This document shows, piece by piece, positions 19,410 through 30,500 of a stretch of DNA of 64,000 nt (positions within the stretch are counted from its first letter, which is position 1; the number at the start of each line of letters is the position of its first letter). Position numbers and translations under genes: made by a program. A model generated the notes under the pieces. It was not told where the DNA came from. It saw only the letters and a list, made by a program, of their open reading frames with translations, and did not search any database. Origin of the DNA: Catenuloplanes indicus (lineage in GTDB: Bacteria > Actinomycetota > Actinomycetes > Mycobacteriales > Micromonosporaceae); contig NZ_JAUSUZ010000001.1 of assembly GCF_030813715.1 (NCBI RefSeq), positions 7,440,001 to 7,504,000 of the forward strand. The letters are read 5' to 3'.

Positions 19410-21512
19410 GTGAACCTGCCGATATCGCCGCGCACCATGGACGCGATCTGCCTCGAGCACGTCCTGCCGACCACGGGCGGCACATACCTCTTCAACGCGC
19501 CGTCGTCGAGCCTGGCCGGCGACGAGAAGCTTAGGGACATGAAAGACATTCCGGTCATCCGCGGGTACGGGAGCCTGACCTTCGGGATCGGCCTGGGTGA
19601 TCCGATCCTGAGCAGCCCGGTGACTGTGATGGGCGACGACGGTGTCCCGCGGCCGGCCCGGGAGCTGAGCCCGCAGGAGGCCCAGGCACTCGACCTGGCC
19701 CGTCAATATCTTCGAAGCCTCCCGCCCGAGGCGCTGGACATCCTGAGCAACCGGCCCGCCGACTCGCAAATGACCCTGGATCAACTCGCCGAGTACGCCG
19801 ACAAGCTGCACTTCCAGGCGGAGACCGCGCTCCGGCGACTGATCGACGCGGCCCTCACGATCAATCCGAACCGGCTCCTGTATCTCGACGGCGACGGCCG
19901 GCCCGTCATTCGCGAGCGCGCGGCGGTCGTCAAGGTGGCACCGATCGAGCATCGTGCCCCGAACCCGTTCGCTGACGTCGACCCGTCGCTTCGGGAGCTG
20001 GCACTGTCGCGTGCGGGCGGATATCCCAGCGCCCGGATCGTCTTCGACGCCGGCGGCCGGGTGCAGCTCGGCATGCCACCGGCACTGGTCCGGCACCTGG
20101 AGAGCCGGACCAGCGAGCCGGCGCCGTCCCCCCGTGTCCCGGACGGCATCACCGGCCCGGAGCGGTTCGGCATGTACAACGACCTGATGGCCCGGATCGC
20201 GGAACACCACCAGGAGGTCAGGATCGAGGTGCGGGCGCGCGGCGGGCAGCACGTCGAGACGTTCAAGGCCGTGCACGACGAGCACGGGATCCGGTTCACC
20301 GATCCGCGCACCGGCGAACCCGCGCTGTTCCCGGCCGAGACGGAGATGATCCAGGCCACCGCGTGGGACCCGGCGGATCTCGCCGCCGTCGACACCGGCA
20401 CCGCCGTGACCCCGCTGCCGATCGTGCGGCCCAAGGGCTTGACGGTGCACCGCACGTACGGTCCGGACGACCGCCTCTCGGTCGACGTGCTGGGCGCGCG
20501 GGACTCCGTACCGGCGAACTTCCTGGACCAGGTCGCCGGTCTCGGTGCCGACGCCGGCCGGTCGGTGGTGGTGGTCGGCCACCCGGCTGGAAAGGCGGAG
20601 GCCGCGCGCGATCTGGCCCGGGCGCAGTCGCTGCTGTTCCAGCGGGCCTGGAACCTTCAGCACGGCCGGGACACCGAGCCGATGCCGATGGTCATCGACT
20701 ACGGCGGCGTCGGCCCGGAGCTGAGCGGCCCGGCCGCGGCGCTGGGCGCGCCGGTGCTGCGCCGCGAGCTGGGCACCGGTCTCGACATCGGGGTCTCGTG
20801 GCGGATCGTCGGCGCGGACGGCGTCGTGGCCGGAACGGCGCAGAAGGGCGTCCCGCAGGACACCTCCGTCTGGTCCGGCACACCGGTCCGGGCGAACCCG
20901 GCGCTCGACATCGACCGGACGATGGCGTCGTACCTGTCGATGAGCATGGACGACGTGCCGGCGCTGGTCGCCGCGCTCACCGTGGACGGCAGCACGCTCA
21001 AGAGTCTCCGCCCGGCCGTCGACGCCCTGCCGGTGGACCCGCGGGTGTTCGCCCCGCAGATGAAGCTGCTCGACCTGCTCGACACGGCGGACGGCCGATT
21101 CGAGGCCGGCATCGACTACCTGAGGCGGGTCGAGGGCGGCACGGTCCAGGCACTGCCGGACATCACGAAGGTCCTGCACCTCGGCACGGACGCGCTCGAC
21201 GACCTCGCCGCCCTCACCCTGGGCACGATGGACGACGGCGCGTCCCGGAGCATCCTCGCGGCGATCCGCAAGGGCATCGAGGGCGTCGCGGGCATCACCG
21301 CCGTGTCCACCGGGGACCAGGCGGCGGACGGCGCGGCGCGCGAGCAGGTCTACCGGCAGATGCGTGACGAGATCTTCGCGCACAAGGACTACCTGCCGGG
21401 CAAGGGCAGCCGCACCGATTACGTCCGGGCGCTGCAGGGCTGGGCGCAACAGCTGGAGGAGCACCGCGACGTGCTCAGCCAAGCCGCGCTCTATGTCACC
21501 ACCTGTCCCTGA
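19410..21512 (+). CDS. G4: 700-aa family protein with only two cysteines, ending TTCP
   Basis: Start GTG 19410 with GGAGAG at 19399-19404, 5 nt upstream. Paralogue of G3: the same opening (MNLPISPRTMDAICLEH), IEHRAPNPF versus LRHWAPDPY, SARIVFDAGGRVQLGMPPALV, a Rossmann-like core (SVVVVGHPAG, PMVIDYGG), ALTLGTMDDGASRSIL, DYLPGKGSRTDYV and the ending YVTTCP-stop. The region near 360-520 also parallels the terminal modules of the giant proteins (beta strand, helical stretch, terminal cysteine). C14 and C699 are the only cysteines I find. No catalytic motif, signal peptide or membrane segment is recognised. No ECF-type promoter lies in front, so it is probably read from the G2 promoter. Confidence 0.9.
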   Translation: MNLPISPRTMDAICLEHVLPTTGGTYLFNAPSSSLAGDEKLRDMKDIPVIRGYGSLTFGIGLGDPILSSPVTVMGDDGVPRPARELSPQEAQALDLARQYLRSLPPEALDILSNRPADSQMTLDQLAEYADKLHFQAETALRRLIDAALTINPNRLLYLDGDGRPVIRERAAVVKVAPIEHRAPNPFADVDPSLRELALSRAGGYPSARIVFDAGGRVQLGMPPALVRHLESRTSEPAPSPRVPDGITGPERFGMYNDLMARIAEHHQEVRIEVRARGGQHVETFKAVHDEHGIRFTDPRTGEPALFPAETEMIQATAWDPADLAAVDTGTAVTPLPIVRPKGLTVHRTYGPDDRLSVDVLGARDSVPANFLDQVAGLGADAGRSVVVVGHPAGKAEAARDLARAQSLLFQRAWNLQHGRDTEPMPMVIDYGGVGPELSGPAAALGAPVLRRELGTGLDIGVSWRIVGADGVVAGTAQKGVPQDTSVWSGTPVRANPALDIDRTMASYLSMSMDDVPALVAALTVDGSTLKSLRPAVDALPVDPRVFAPQMKLLDLLDTADGRFEAGIDYLRRVEGGTVQALPDITKVLHLGTDALDDLAALTLGTMDDGASRSILAAIRKGIEGVAGITAVSTGDQAADGAAREQVYRQMRDEIFAHKDYLPGKGSRTDYVRALQGWAQQLEEHRDVLSQAALYVTTCP

Positions 21513-21525
21513 TTGTCGAGAGAAA

Positions 21526-21552
21526 TGAACCAGGCGGACGGTCCCGACGTCA
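21526..21552 (+). promoter_or_regulatory. ECF-sigma-type promoter of G5 (TGAACC-N16-CGTCA)
   Basis: TGAACC 21526-21531, 16-nt spacer, CGTCA 21548-21552. Identical elements and spacing to the G2, G6 and G7 promoters. It begins only 14 nt after the G4 stop, so G5 can be transcribed independently of G4. The predicted leader is about 24 nt. Confidence 0.75.
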
Positions 21553-21570
21553 GGATTACACCGTCCGCCT
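21532..21570. promoter_or_regulatory. 11-bp perfect inverted repeat spanning the G5 promoter and leader
   Basis: AGGCGGACGGT (21532-21542) and ACCGTCCGCCT (21560-21570) are exact reverse complements, 17 nt apart. The left arm fills the promoter spacer. The right arm lies in the leader and abuts the AGGAG (21571-21575) of G5. An operator, or a terminator for read-through from G4, are both possible. A purely RNA-level switch is less likely, because the left arm would be upstream of the start point of the G5 transcript. Confidence 0.5.
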
Positions 21571-21582
21571 AGGAGTCGTCTC

Positions 21583-24500
21583 TTGCCCAGCTCATCCCTG
21601 TTCGACATCGTCTGCCGCGACGGCGTTCTCATGCCGCTGCCCGGGGCACGGGTGTATTACCACCCCGGGAAGACGCCGGCCAGCCTCGACCTCGCCGCCT
21701 ACCTGCGCGCGTGGGACGCGGTCGTGCTGGACGACCGGACCTCGGTCGTCGTGCCGGAGGCCGCGCTGGACCGCACGACCACGCGGCAGGCGCTGGGCCG
21801 CACGCTGGGCCTGCTGGACCGGCCGGACGAGCTGGCGTTCGTGCCGGTGCCCGGCGATCCGATCGATCCGGTGCTCTGGCACGACCTGGCCGGCCTGGCC
21901 GGCATCGAGGCCGTACTGCCGGAGTCGCCGGAGCCGGAGCACCCGTGGACCGTCCCGCGGAGCCGCGCGGCTACCATCAGCGAGCTGGACACCCTGTTCC
22001 GTGGGGTGCTGTCAGACGGCGTCCGCCGGGCGGAGAGCACCGGTGACCGCACGCTCGCCGAGTGCCTCGCCCTGGTTCGTGACCTGACCGGGCGACTCTT
22101 CCCGGACAGCAGGTTCCCCCACGGGGTGCGGGTGCCACGTACCCGCGAGGAAGGCGCTCTGGGGTCGGTCGCGGAGCGCTGGCTCGGCGACCGGGAGGAC
22201 TTCACTCGGATCGGCGGCTGGCAGGACCTCAACGACCGGCTGTCCGCGGCCGGCCCGAGGTCGGCCGCGGTGGTGCTGGTCGACCGGCCGCACACCGCGT
22301 TCGGCCACGTCTATCTCGCCTATCACGCCTTCGGTGGGCAGATCGCGTGGACCAACCTGGTCGATCCGGACGGGATGATCCGGACCGGAGCCGCGCCGTT
22401 CGGACATGATTCGGCAACGTACGCGCGAGCTGTCGTGATCGACCCGAACGGCGTGGTGCTGCGCCCGGCAGGCGTGCCGCCGGAGTCCACATCGGACGTG
22501 GCCGCACTACTGGACAAGCCGGTCAGCCGCGGCTACCGCGGCGGCACCCAGCAGGCCGGCCGGGAGCGGCAGGTCTCGCCCGAGGTCCTGGTCGGCCTGC
22601 GGCCGGTCGGAGCTCCGCAGGACACCAGCGTCCGGGCCGCCGCCATCGCCGTCACCGGACTGCCCGGCGCCGACATGCGCCTGCACCTCGTGCACCAGGA
22701 CGGCTCGGTGGAGCACTCCGGCCGGATCGGCGCCCCGGACGTCTTCGTCGGCGTCTCCACGGTGCAGACGGAGGCCGGCCCGCGGGCCGGCTATCAGCCG
22801 TTGACCCCGACCGGCCGGACGCCCACGACCGGCATCGCGGCCGACCGGCTGGAGGAGACCGGTGCCGAGACCGTCGCGACCCGCCCGATCGCGGCCGCGC
22901 CCGGTCACCACGGCCGCGGCGTGCTGGCCGATGCCGTGACCGAGAGGCTCGGGACCCTGCTCAGCCCGGACGAGGTGGCCTGGGAGGGCTGGCGGCCCGA
23001 GGGCGGCACGAACAGTGCTTCGCTCGCCACCTGGCTCGACACGGGTGAACTAGCCGGATACGTGCAGGACCTGCTCGACGACGACCTGCGGTTCGTGCCG
23101 GGCGGGGAGGACGTGCCGGAAGCCCTCGCCGACGTCTCGATCGTGGTGCAGGCCCGGCGTGTCGGCACCTACCGGCCCGAGCTGGTCACCGCCCGCAACG
23201 TCGGCTATGGCGGCCGGCTCGAGCTCGGCGTGCGGATCGAGGGCCTCGGCGAGCCGGTGTGGATCGGCCCGCTCGGTGTGTGGGAGCAGGTGATGCTCCA
23301 GAACCCGCCGGCGCTACTGCCCACGCTGGAGGGGGCGTCCGGCACGGACGGTGACACGGCCGTGCTCGATCCGGCGGTGTGGACGAGCGGACAGGCCGTC
23401 GTCGGCGCACTCTCGCAGACGGTCCTCACGCGGATGGGCGTCCGGCGGCAGCGGGAGGCCCAGCGATTCCTCACCGGACGATTGGCCGATGCCGAGTCCC
23501 GGCCGGCGTTCCGGCTGCGCGTCGGGTCTGCGTTCGTCATGGTCCGGATCGGTGGGCAGTATCGGGCGGTGGTCCGTGGTGACCTTGAGGTCACGCTGAC
23601 CGACGGTACGGTGATGAAGACGGACGGCGCGGTCGAGGTGCTGCTCGACGTGGCCACGGCGGTGCGTGTGCTCGTCCCGCTCCGGTCCGTCCCGACCGCC
23701 CCGCCCGGCTACGACCACCGCGAGTCCGCGCCCGCACCGGACGGCGTCGACCCGGGTCGCTGGCAGCGGTTGCGGGACGATGCGGAGATCGCGCTTACCC
23801 CGGCCCGGCTGTCCGCGTTGCAGCATCAGCCCGGAGCCGAAGATTTGAGTGCGGCGGCTCTGGTCGACTGGATCCAGGTCATCGACCGGGTGCCGGACGA
23901 CGTCGCGGTCGCCGCGGCCCGGATCGGGTTGGCCGTGTCCGGTCCGCTCCTGCGGATCGCCTTTGACCTGAAGCTCGATCCCGGCTTACTCGTGGTCTTC
24001 GGCCCGCACCTGCGGGCGCTCGCTGTCTCGGGCACGTTGCGGGCGGCCGATCTGCTGGAGCGTCTGCGACCGTCCGGCGTGCGGACCTACTCGGACATCG
24101 CCTGGCTGGCCGAGGTGGCCGGCCGGCTGCGCCTGACCGAGACGGATCTGGCGGCGCTGCTGACGTTCACCGCCGAGCAGGTGGCACCGGAGCTGCTGGC
24201 CACGCTGCGTGACGCCGACCTGAGGGCCGCGATGGACGCCGCGCGGCTGCGGGTGCGCATGTCGTCCAGCGCGGATCTCGGCGCGTCGGAGCTGGGGTTG
24301 CGGAGCGCGGCGGAGGTGACCGCGCTCGCCACCGGCCTGGGTGTGGCTCCGGCATACCTGGCCGGCGTCGCGGCATGGGTGCGGCTTGCCGTCGGGGAAC
24401 TCGGCAGCCCGTACGAGGGCGCCGAGGCGGACGAGTACGAGGAACGGATCGGTCAGGAACATCGGTGGCGCCGGTACGTGGCCGGCGTTCCTGGACCGTG

Positions 24501-27500
24501 GCAGGCATGGCCCGAGCCCGCCGAAGGGGCCACGGAGACGGAGGCCGAGCAGATGCGCGCCGCGGCGCAGCTGCTCAGCGACGAGCTGGCCGCACAGTAT
24601 CGGCGCTGGTCCACGAGGATCGTGGACCAGCTCGTCACGATAATGCGCAGGGCCGGTGTCCTCGCTCCGGCGTTGGCCGGCCCGGACGCTGCCGAGCAGT
24701 CGCGACGGGACGTGGGAGCCGCCCGCCGCATCGTGCGGCTGGCCGGGCGGCTCGGCGTCGAGCCGGGCGCGCTGGCCGGGCTGCTGCCGTCCCGGCACGC
24801 CGAACTGCTGCTGCACGAGTTCTTCGGCGACGTCGCGCTGATGATGACCGCCGACCACACGCGGAAGCTGGCCGGCTTTTCCCCGCCGGCGCCGTCGGAC
24901 CGCGTGATCAGCGCCGCGGACCGCGCATGGTGGCTGGCCGAGCTGGGGGTCGACGAGGCGACGTTCGACCGGCTGCTGGACACGCCATGGGGTGACCCGT
25001 TCGCGATCCGGAGTACCGCGATCCGGGCCGGGCTGCACCGGTCCGACCTTCGGACGCTGACCGAGCTGTCGCTGCGGATCGGCTGCGTGCCGGTCCACCT
25101 GCCCTGGGCGGCCCTGTTGCGGGGACTCGACCCGGCGAAGATGCTCCGGGTGGCGACGCGGATCCAGGGCGGGGTGGACCCCGTTCACCTGTTGCCGTTC
25201 GCCGCCCTGCTCGGCGACGTGCAGGACGATCCGGACGCGCTGGCCGCGGCGCTGACCGAGACGGCGACGCGCATCTCGCTCGTGCTCGACGACCGGATGC
25301 GGCTGCCCTGGACGTTCCGGCAGGTGTTCCGGTGGATGCACGGCCATGGTGGCGCCTGGATCGACACCGCGCACATGACCGAGTGGCTGCCCCGGATAGC
25401 GATCCCGTCCGCGGACCGGTACTCGGAGCTTCTTGAGGGCCTGGATCAGCAGCGGAACAACCTGCGACTGGCCCTCAGGTCCGCAGCCGCGCAGTCGTCG
25501 TCCGGACCGGACCTGAGGATGCTCAAAGAGCTGTCGGACTGGTCGGCCGACGTATTCGATCTCGTCTTCGTGGGAGAATTCTACCCGCTGATCAGCCACC
25601 TGGGGAGCTGGAAGGGGGATGGCCCGGACAGGTTGTTGAAGCGCTCCGCCCGGATCCTGCGAGCGTTGGATGACGTCCATCCGCGGCCGGAGGCTCGCAA
25701 GAGGGTGGATGCCGCCAGGGAGTTGCACCTCAAGGCGGGCTCGGCACTTCAGTCGGCAAGGGCACGGCTTGCCTCCGTCGGTAAAGACGCCGCTGTTGCC
25801 CGGCAAGGCGTTCTGATACGCGTCACAGTCGACTACACGCTGGAGGTCGTCGGGTACGCCAACGAGTATCTCCGCTCGGACCAGGTTCCACCATCGGTAC
25901 GCGGTTTGTACCGGTCAGCCGCGGATCGGCTCTCCGACTTCGCCGTCGAATTCCGGGCGGCGATGGCGGAACACCCGGCGCACCGCGTGGTGGATCGCCT
26001 TTCGGACAGCGACATCCTGGTCGCTCTCGGCAACGCGGCCACGGCCTCGGGCCGAGCCGCACTCAGCCCCGCCGGCATCGATGTGCTCGCTGACTCCTGG
26101 ATCGCCGAGCAGTGGGCCGAGAGACTCTCCGTCCGGGCCGATGACCTGCGGGCGGACTTCCGTGAACGGCCCTGGTTCAGCCCTCGCCTGCTGGCCGGGT
26201 TGAAGGACGAGAACGGTCAGCCGATCCCGGGTCTACATGCCCTCGCGATCCGGATACACCGTGTCCCTACCGACCTGCCGGCCCTGAGCGAAGCATCCGG
26301 CATGCCGATCAACCTGATCGCCGGATTGGCGGGTCGGCGGAGCGTCGATCCGTCGGTCGTCTCGATCGTGTTCGGGTACGACTCGGACGAGAACGTGCCG
26401 ACGATGGACCAGCTGACGCGGGAAATCGACGATGCGGCTGCGGCGGACGGCACCGACGCGACCACCTACCTGGAAGGTCTCGCCCTGGCCGGATTCCGCT
26501 GGCGGGACCGGAGCGTGGCACCGCCGTGGGATTCGGCCGAGGTCCTGCCGCTGTGGATGGGCATTGATCCGGCCTCTCTCCCCGCGCGGATGCCGAAGCG
26601 GTGGCCCGAATTCTGGCGGACGGCGCTGGAGGAGCTGGCGGACGTGTTCCAGCTGGACCGCCATCAGATCGCCGACCTTGCTGCCCGCCTGCGAGTGCCC
26701 GCCATCTGGGTGATGTCCTACGCGGTGCGCATCGGCGACGTCCCGTCCGGCCTGCTGAAGGACGCTGAGCGGCTGGGTGTGCATGCCGACCTGCTCTTCG
26801 CGTTCGCCGCGAGGCTGTCCGTCGATACCGCCGTCCTGACCCGGGACGATCACTTCCTTGCCGGGCTCGCCCCCCAGGACGGCGACGGGCTCTCCCGTTT
26901 CGGCTCGGTGCAGCGCGTCATCGCACATCTGCCGGCCGGTACCGCGGACACGCTGCGACAGCGACCGAGGCCGGGCCGGGCGGCAGCGGATCTGCTCGAT
27001 CCTATGCCGCTGCCGGTGCCGACCGAGGCGCTGTGGACGGTCACCCTGGTTCGTGGCGCCGTTCCCGAGGCGCTGACGCAGCGCTTCGCGGAGACCAGCA
27101 TTCCACCGCGACTGCTGCTCTCCACCGCGGCCGCTCACAGAACGTCGATGAGCAACGTCGTGCTGGCCCATCAGTACATGCCGTTCGAGGACAAGGGACA
27201 CGACGTCATCGCCCGCGGGCGCTTCGACGGGTACCCGGGCTGGGTCCGCAGGCTGGCCGAGCACGCGCACCTGACCGAAGCGGAACTGGCCTGGGCGAAC
27301 CAGGTGCTCCTGGAGCACCGCGACCGCGGCGACCTGAGAAAGCTGCTCGCGATGGAGCCGCGGGCGGCCAGGCAGCTGATGCTCGGGGTACGCCTGGCGC
27401 GCGGGAGGCTCACCACCGACGCGCTGACCGCGCTGGCGAAGAGCTACCCGGACGACGCGACGGACATGCTGCGCACCGCGCTCGACGGTACGTTCCTTAC

Positions 27501-30500
27501 GCATGAGTACGTGCCGCTCCTCACCGACGTGCCGATACCGGCCGGGGACGTGCTGTTGTTGAAGGCGTCCGGTGACCCCGACAAGGTGCGAGCGCGGCTC
27601 GATGTCGAGGCACCGGCAGCCGGGCTGGACGGGACGGACGTCTCCATTCCGCTGACCGGGCTCACCGACGGCTGGGCGTCGCTCAACCGCATCGTGTGGG
27701 AATCCCACCAGGATGGCAAGGTTTCCCGGCCCCGTACCGCCCTCGTCGCGCTGAAAACCGGCTTTGGCCAGGATCGGCAGGCGTACTTCAGGCTCGCGCA
27801 GATCTTCTACGCCACCCTGCCGGTGCTGCGCCGGATGGGCCTGCTCGCTCCGTCCGGCCCGTCCCTGACCTGGCCCGGAACGGGCTGGACCACCCCTGGA
27901 GAGTTCTTCGATTTCCATAGCAACCCCCAGCGGGTCCTGCAGCTGATCGAGGGCACCGGTATGGCGGTCCTGTACCTGGACGCGGTGACTGTGCCCCAGA
28001 TACAGGCGGCGGTCACGATTTTCGACGTCTTCGTGACGGCGGCGCGGACCCGCGCCGGGATCTCGGACCTCGACCGGTGGGCACTCCAAGCGGCGGATGC
28101 CGGCCGGGACGAGTCGGTCCCGCTGCGGCGACGGAACGAGAAGGACATCCAGTGGATCCTGCCGTTGATCGCCGATCCGGTGGCGCGCTGGCAGGTGGCA
28201 GCCCTCTTCCAGGTCGTCGACTGGCCGTGGGGAAGAACGACCGGCGGCCAGCCGGGCAACGTGGAGTTCATCGAGGTGCAGCCCCCGACCGGCATGGGGC
28301 CGATCCTCGATCAGACTGAGCCACCGTCCTATGCGTGGCAGGACCCCGAGCTCGGTGCGCCGGCCGGCTCGACGCCCCAGCAGCTCGTCGAGTGGCTGTC
28401 GGCACGTGTGCGGAGCGGCCTGCATCCGGTGCCGCACACCGGTGACCGGCAGACCCCGCTCGGCCGGCCGCTCATGCTGTCCATGAAGGTCGAGTTCCCG
28501 GTCCTGCGGACGGCGAACTCGTGGACCGCGGTCTCGGCGGCAGCACGGGCCAGGCAGATCAACGAGCGGCTCCGCGAGCTCGGTGCGACCGGCTCGCTCC
28601 ACTCGCTGACCGGGACGTGGCGGCTGACGTCGGCCGATCTGGGCCGGTCGCGTCATCCCTGGCGGGAGCTCGCCGAACTGCTCCACCTGGTAAAGCGGTT
28701 CGGCGCGCAGCCGGTCGACGGCTCGATGACCGTCCAGATCGGAAACGTGACCGCGCAGACCGCGAGCGCCGTGCGGGCCCTGATGGAGATGCACCGAGAC
28801 GTCATCGATCGCCTGCTGACCGACCCCGCCGATGGCTGGGTACGGTCGCGGGCCGGCCGCCTGGCGGCCCTGAGTCATCGCGGTCTCGGAATCTCCGGCC
28901 TCGACCCGGTTCTCGACCTGCCGGTGCTGCAGGTACAGATCAAGACGCTGCTGGGCCTGGTCGCAGCGGCTGAGCGTGACTTCACCGGAATTGCCGAGGC
29001 GACGGCCGTCCGGCACCCGTCCGAGGCCGGGCAGCCGCTCGACAACCGGTGGCGAGGGTATGCCTTTCCCGGCGACCGGGAGAACCGGCTCTTGAACATC
29101 TTGTTCAAGACCCCGGAGGATCGCTGGCAGGCGGGCGCGCTGTGGGTCCTCGCGCCGTGGCACCCCGGTGATGACCACGCGGGCCTGCCGTACGGCCTGT
29201 CCGTCGCCGAGGCGACGCTGCTGGGCCTGTCCCGATGGGGGCAGGAGCCCGCCGGCGTCCTGCGCTGGGAGCACCCGGCTTTCGCGATGACCGCGCTGCC
29301 CGCCGGAGTGTTCGGGTTGCCGGTCAGCGAGCTTCCGGCGCGCTTCCCGCGTGAGGTGGTGGAGCGGGCACGTGCCACCTACCTGCTGGCTTATCCGGGT
29401 GACGGCGAGCTGGCGGTGCGTCACCGGGCATCGGTGGCGCGGGCCGCGTGGGCCGACGTCACGGGAAGCAGGCGGCCGGCTGGCTGGTGGCAGGCGTGGT
29501 ACTCGGAGCTGGGCATGTTCCCCGGGACCGGCGAGGAACGACATCTTCCGGTGGTACGGGCCCAGGACCGGGCCGTGGCCGGGTGGGTGTCTCGCCTGCT
29601 GGACGCGGATCCGGGTGCCGAGGTACTGCGTGACCTTGATCGGTGGCTGGCCGCGCACGGTGGTGACGAGGCTGCACGGCAGCAGCGGCGCGAGGTTCGC
29701 GAGCGGCTCAGACCGGCGGTGCAGCCCGCGGGCCCGCCTGCCGGTCTGCGGTCGATCCGGGTCGATACCAGGCGCGATCCGCTGCTGGTGTCCGTGTTCC
29801 GGTCCGGCCTCGCCCAGGGTGTTCTGCCCCCGGACGTGGGGCGTAGCGGCGCGAAGACGTTCGACGTGGTGAAGAGCTATGTGATCGAGGCTCTTCGAGG
29901 CAGTCCTGGCCGGTTCGAGCGGATGGCCGGTCGTACCCTCGGTGAGCTGCTCGCCGAGGCGCTGCCGGTGGGTGTGCTGACGGCCCTGGACCCGGGGTTC
30001 CGGCTGTCCGTCCCGGAACGGGCCGATGACGGTGGTGCGGCGCTGGAGCTCGCGCTGGCGAACGAGCGCCTGCGGCTGCGCAGTGAGGTCGCAGCCGCTT
30101 TCGACCGGGGTAATCCGGTGTTGATCGATCTGCTGCACCGGGTGCTCGGTGACGACGACGAGTTGCTCACCGACGGGCTGATCAGAGCGGTGAAGGAGCT
30201 GCTCGATGGTGAGCCCGCCGGGTTGCCCACCCGTACTGCGGTGCTGACCACATTGATCGACCACTACAGCCCGGACGGCAGCGTCGCCGTACCGGAGCTG
30301 CTGTGGACGGTGAGTCTGGCGCTGAACACTACCGTTGTGGTCGCCGAGGACGGCCTGCGGACGGCGTACGGGCCGGGCGGCGGATCGACGCTGCACGTCG
30401 AGCGTGACCCGGTGGACGGCTTCCGTATGCTGGCCGATCCGCGCCGGCTTCTGGCCGAGGCGGCCGCCGTCCCGGCGCTGTGGGACGGGACGGCCACGGA

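Noticed and set aside
29750-30470. Active OTU deubiquitinase-like peptidase in G5
   Set aside because: Only the C-terminal half resembles OTU (PELLW..ALN..VVV..DG..TAYG), and there is no Cys nucleophile or final His; at most a degenerate copy.
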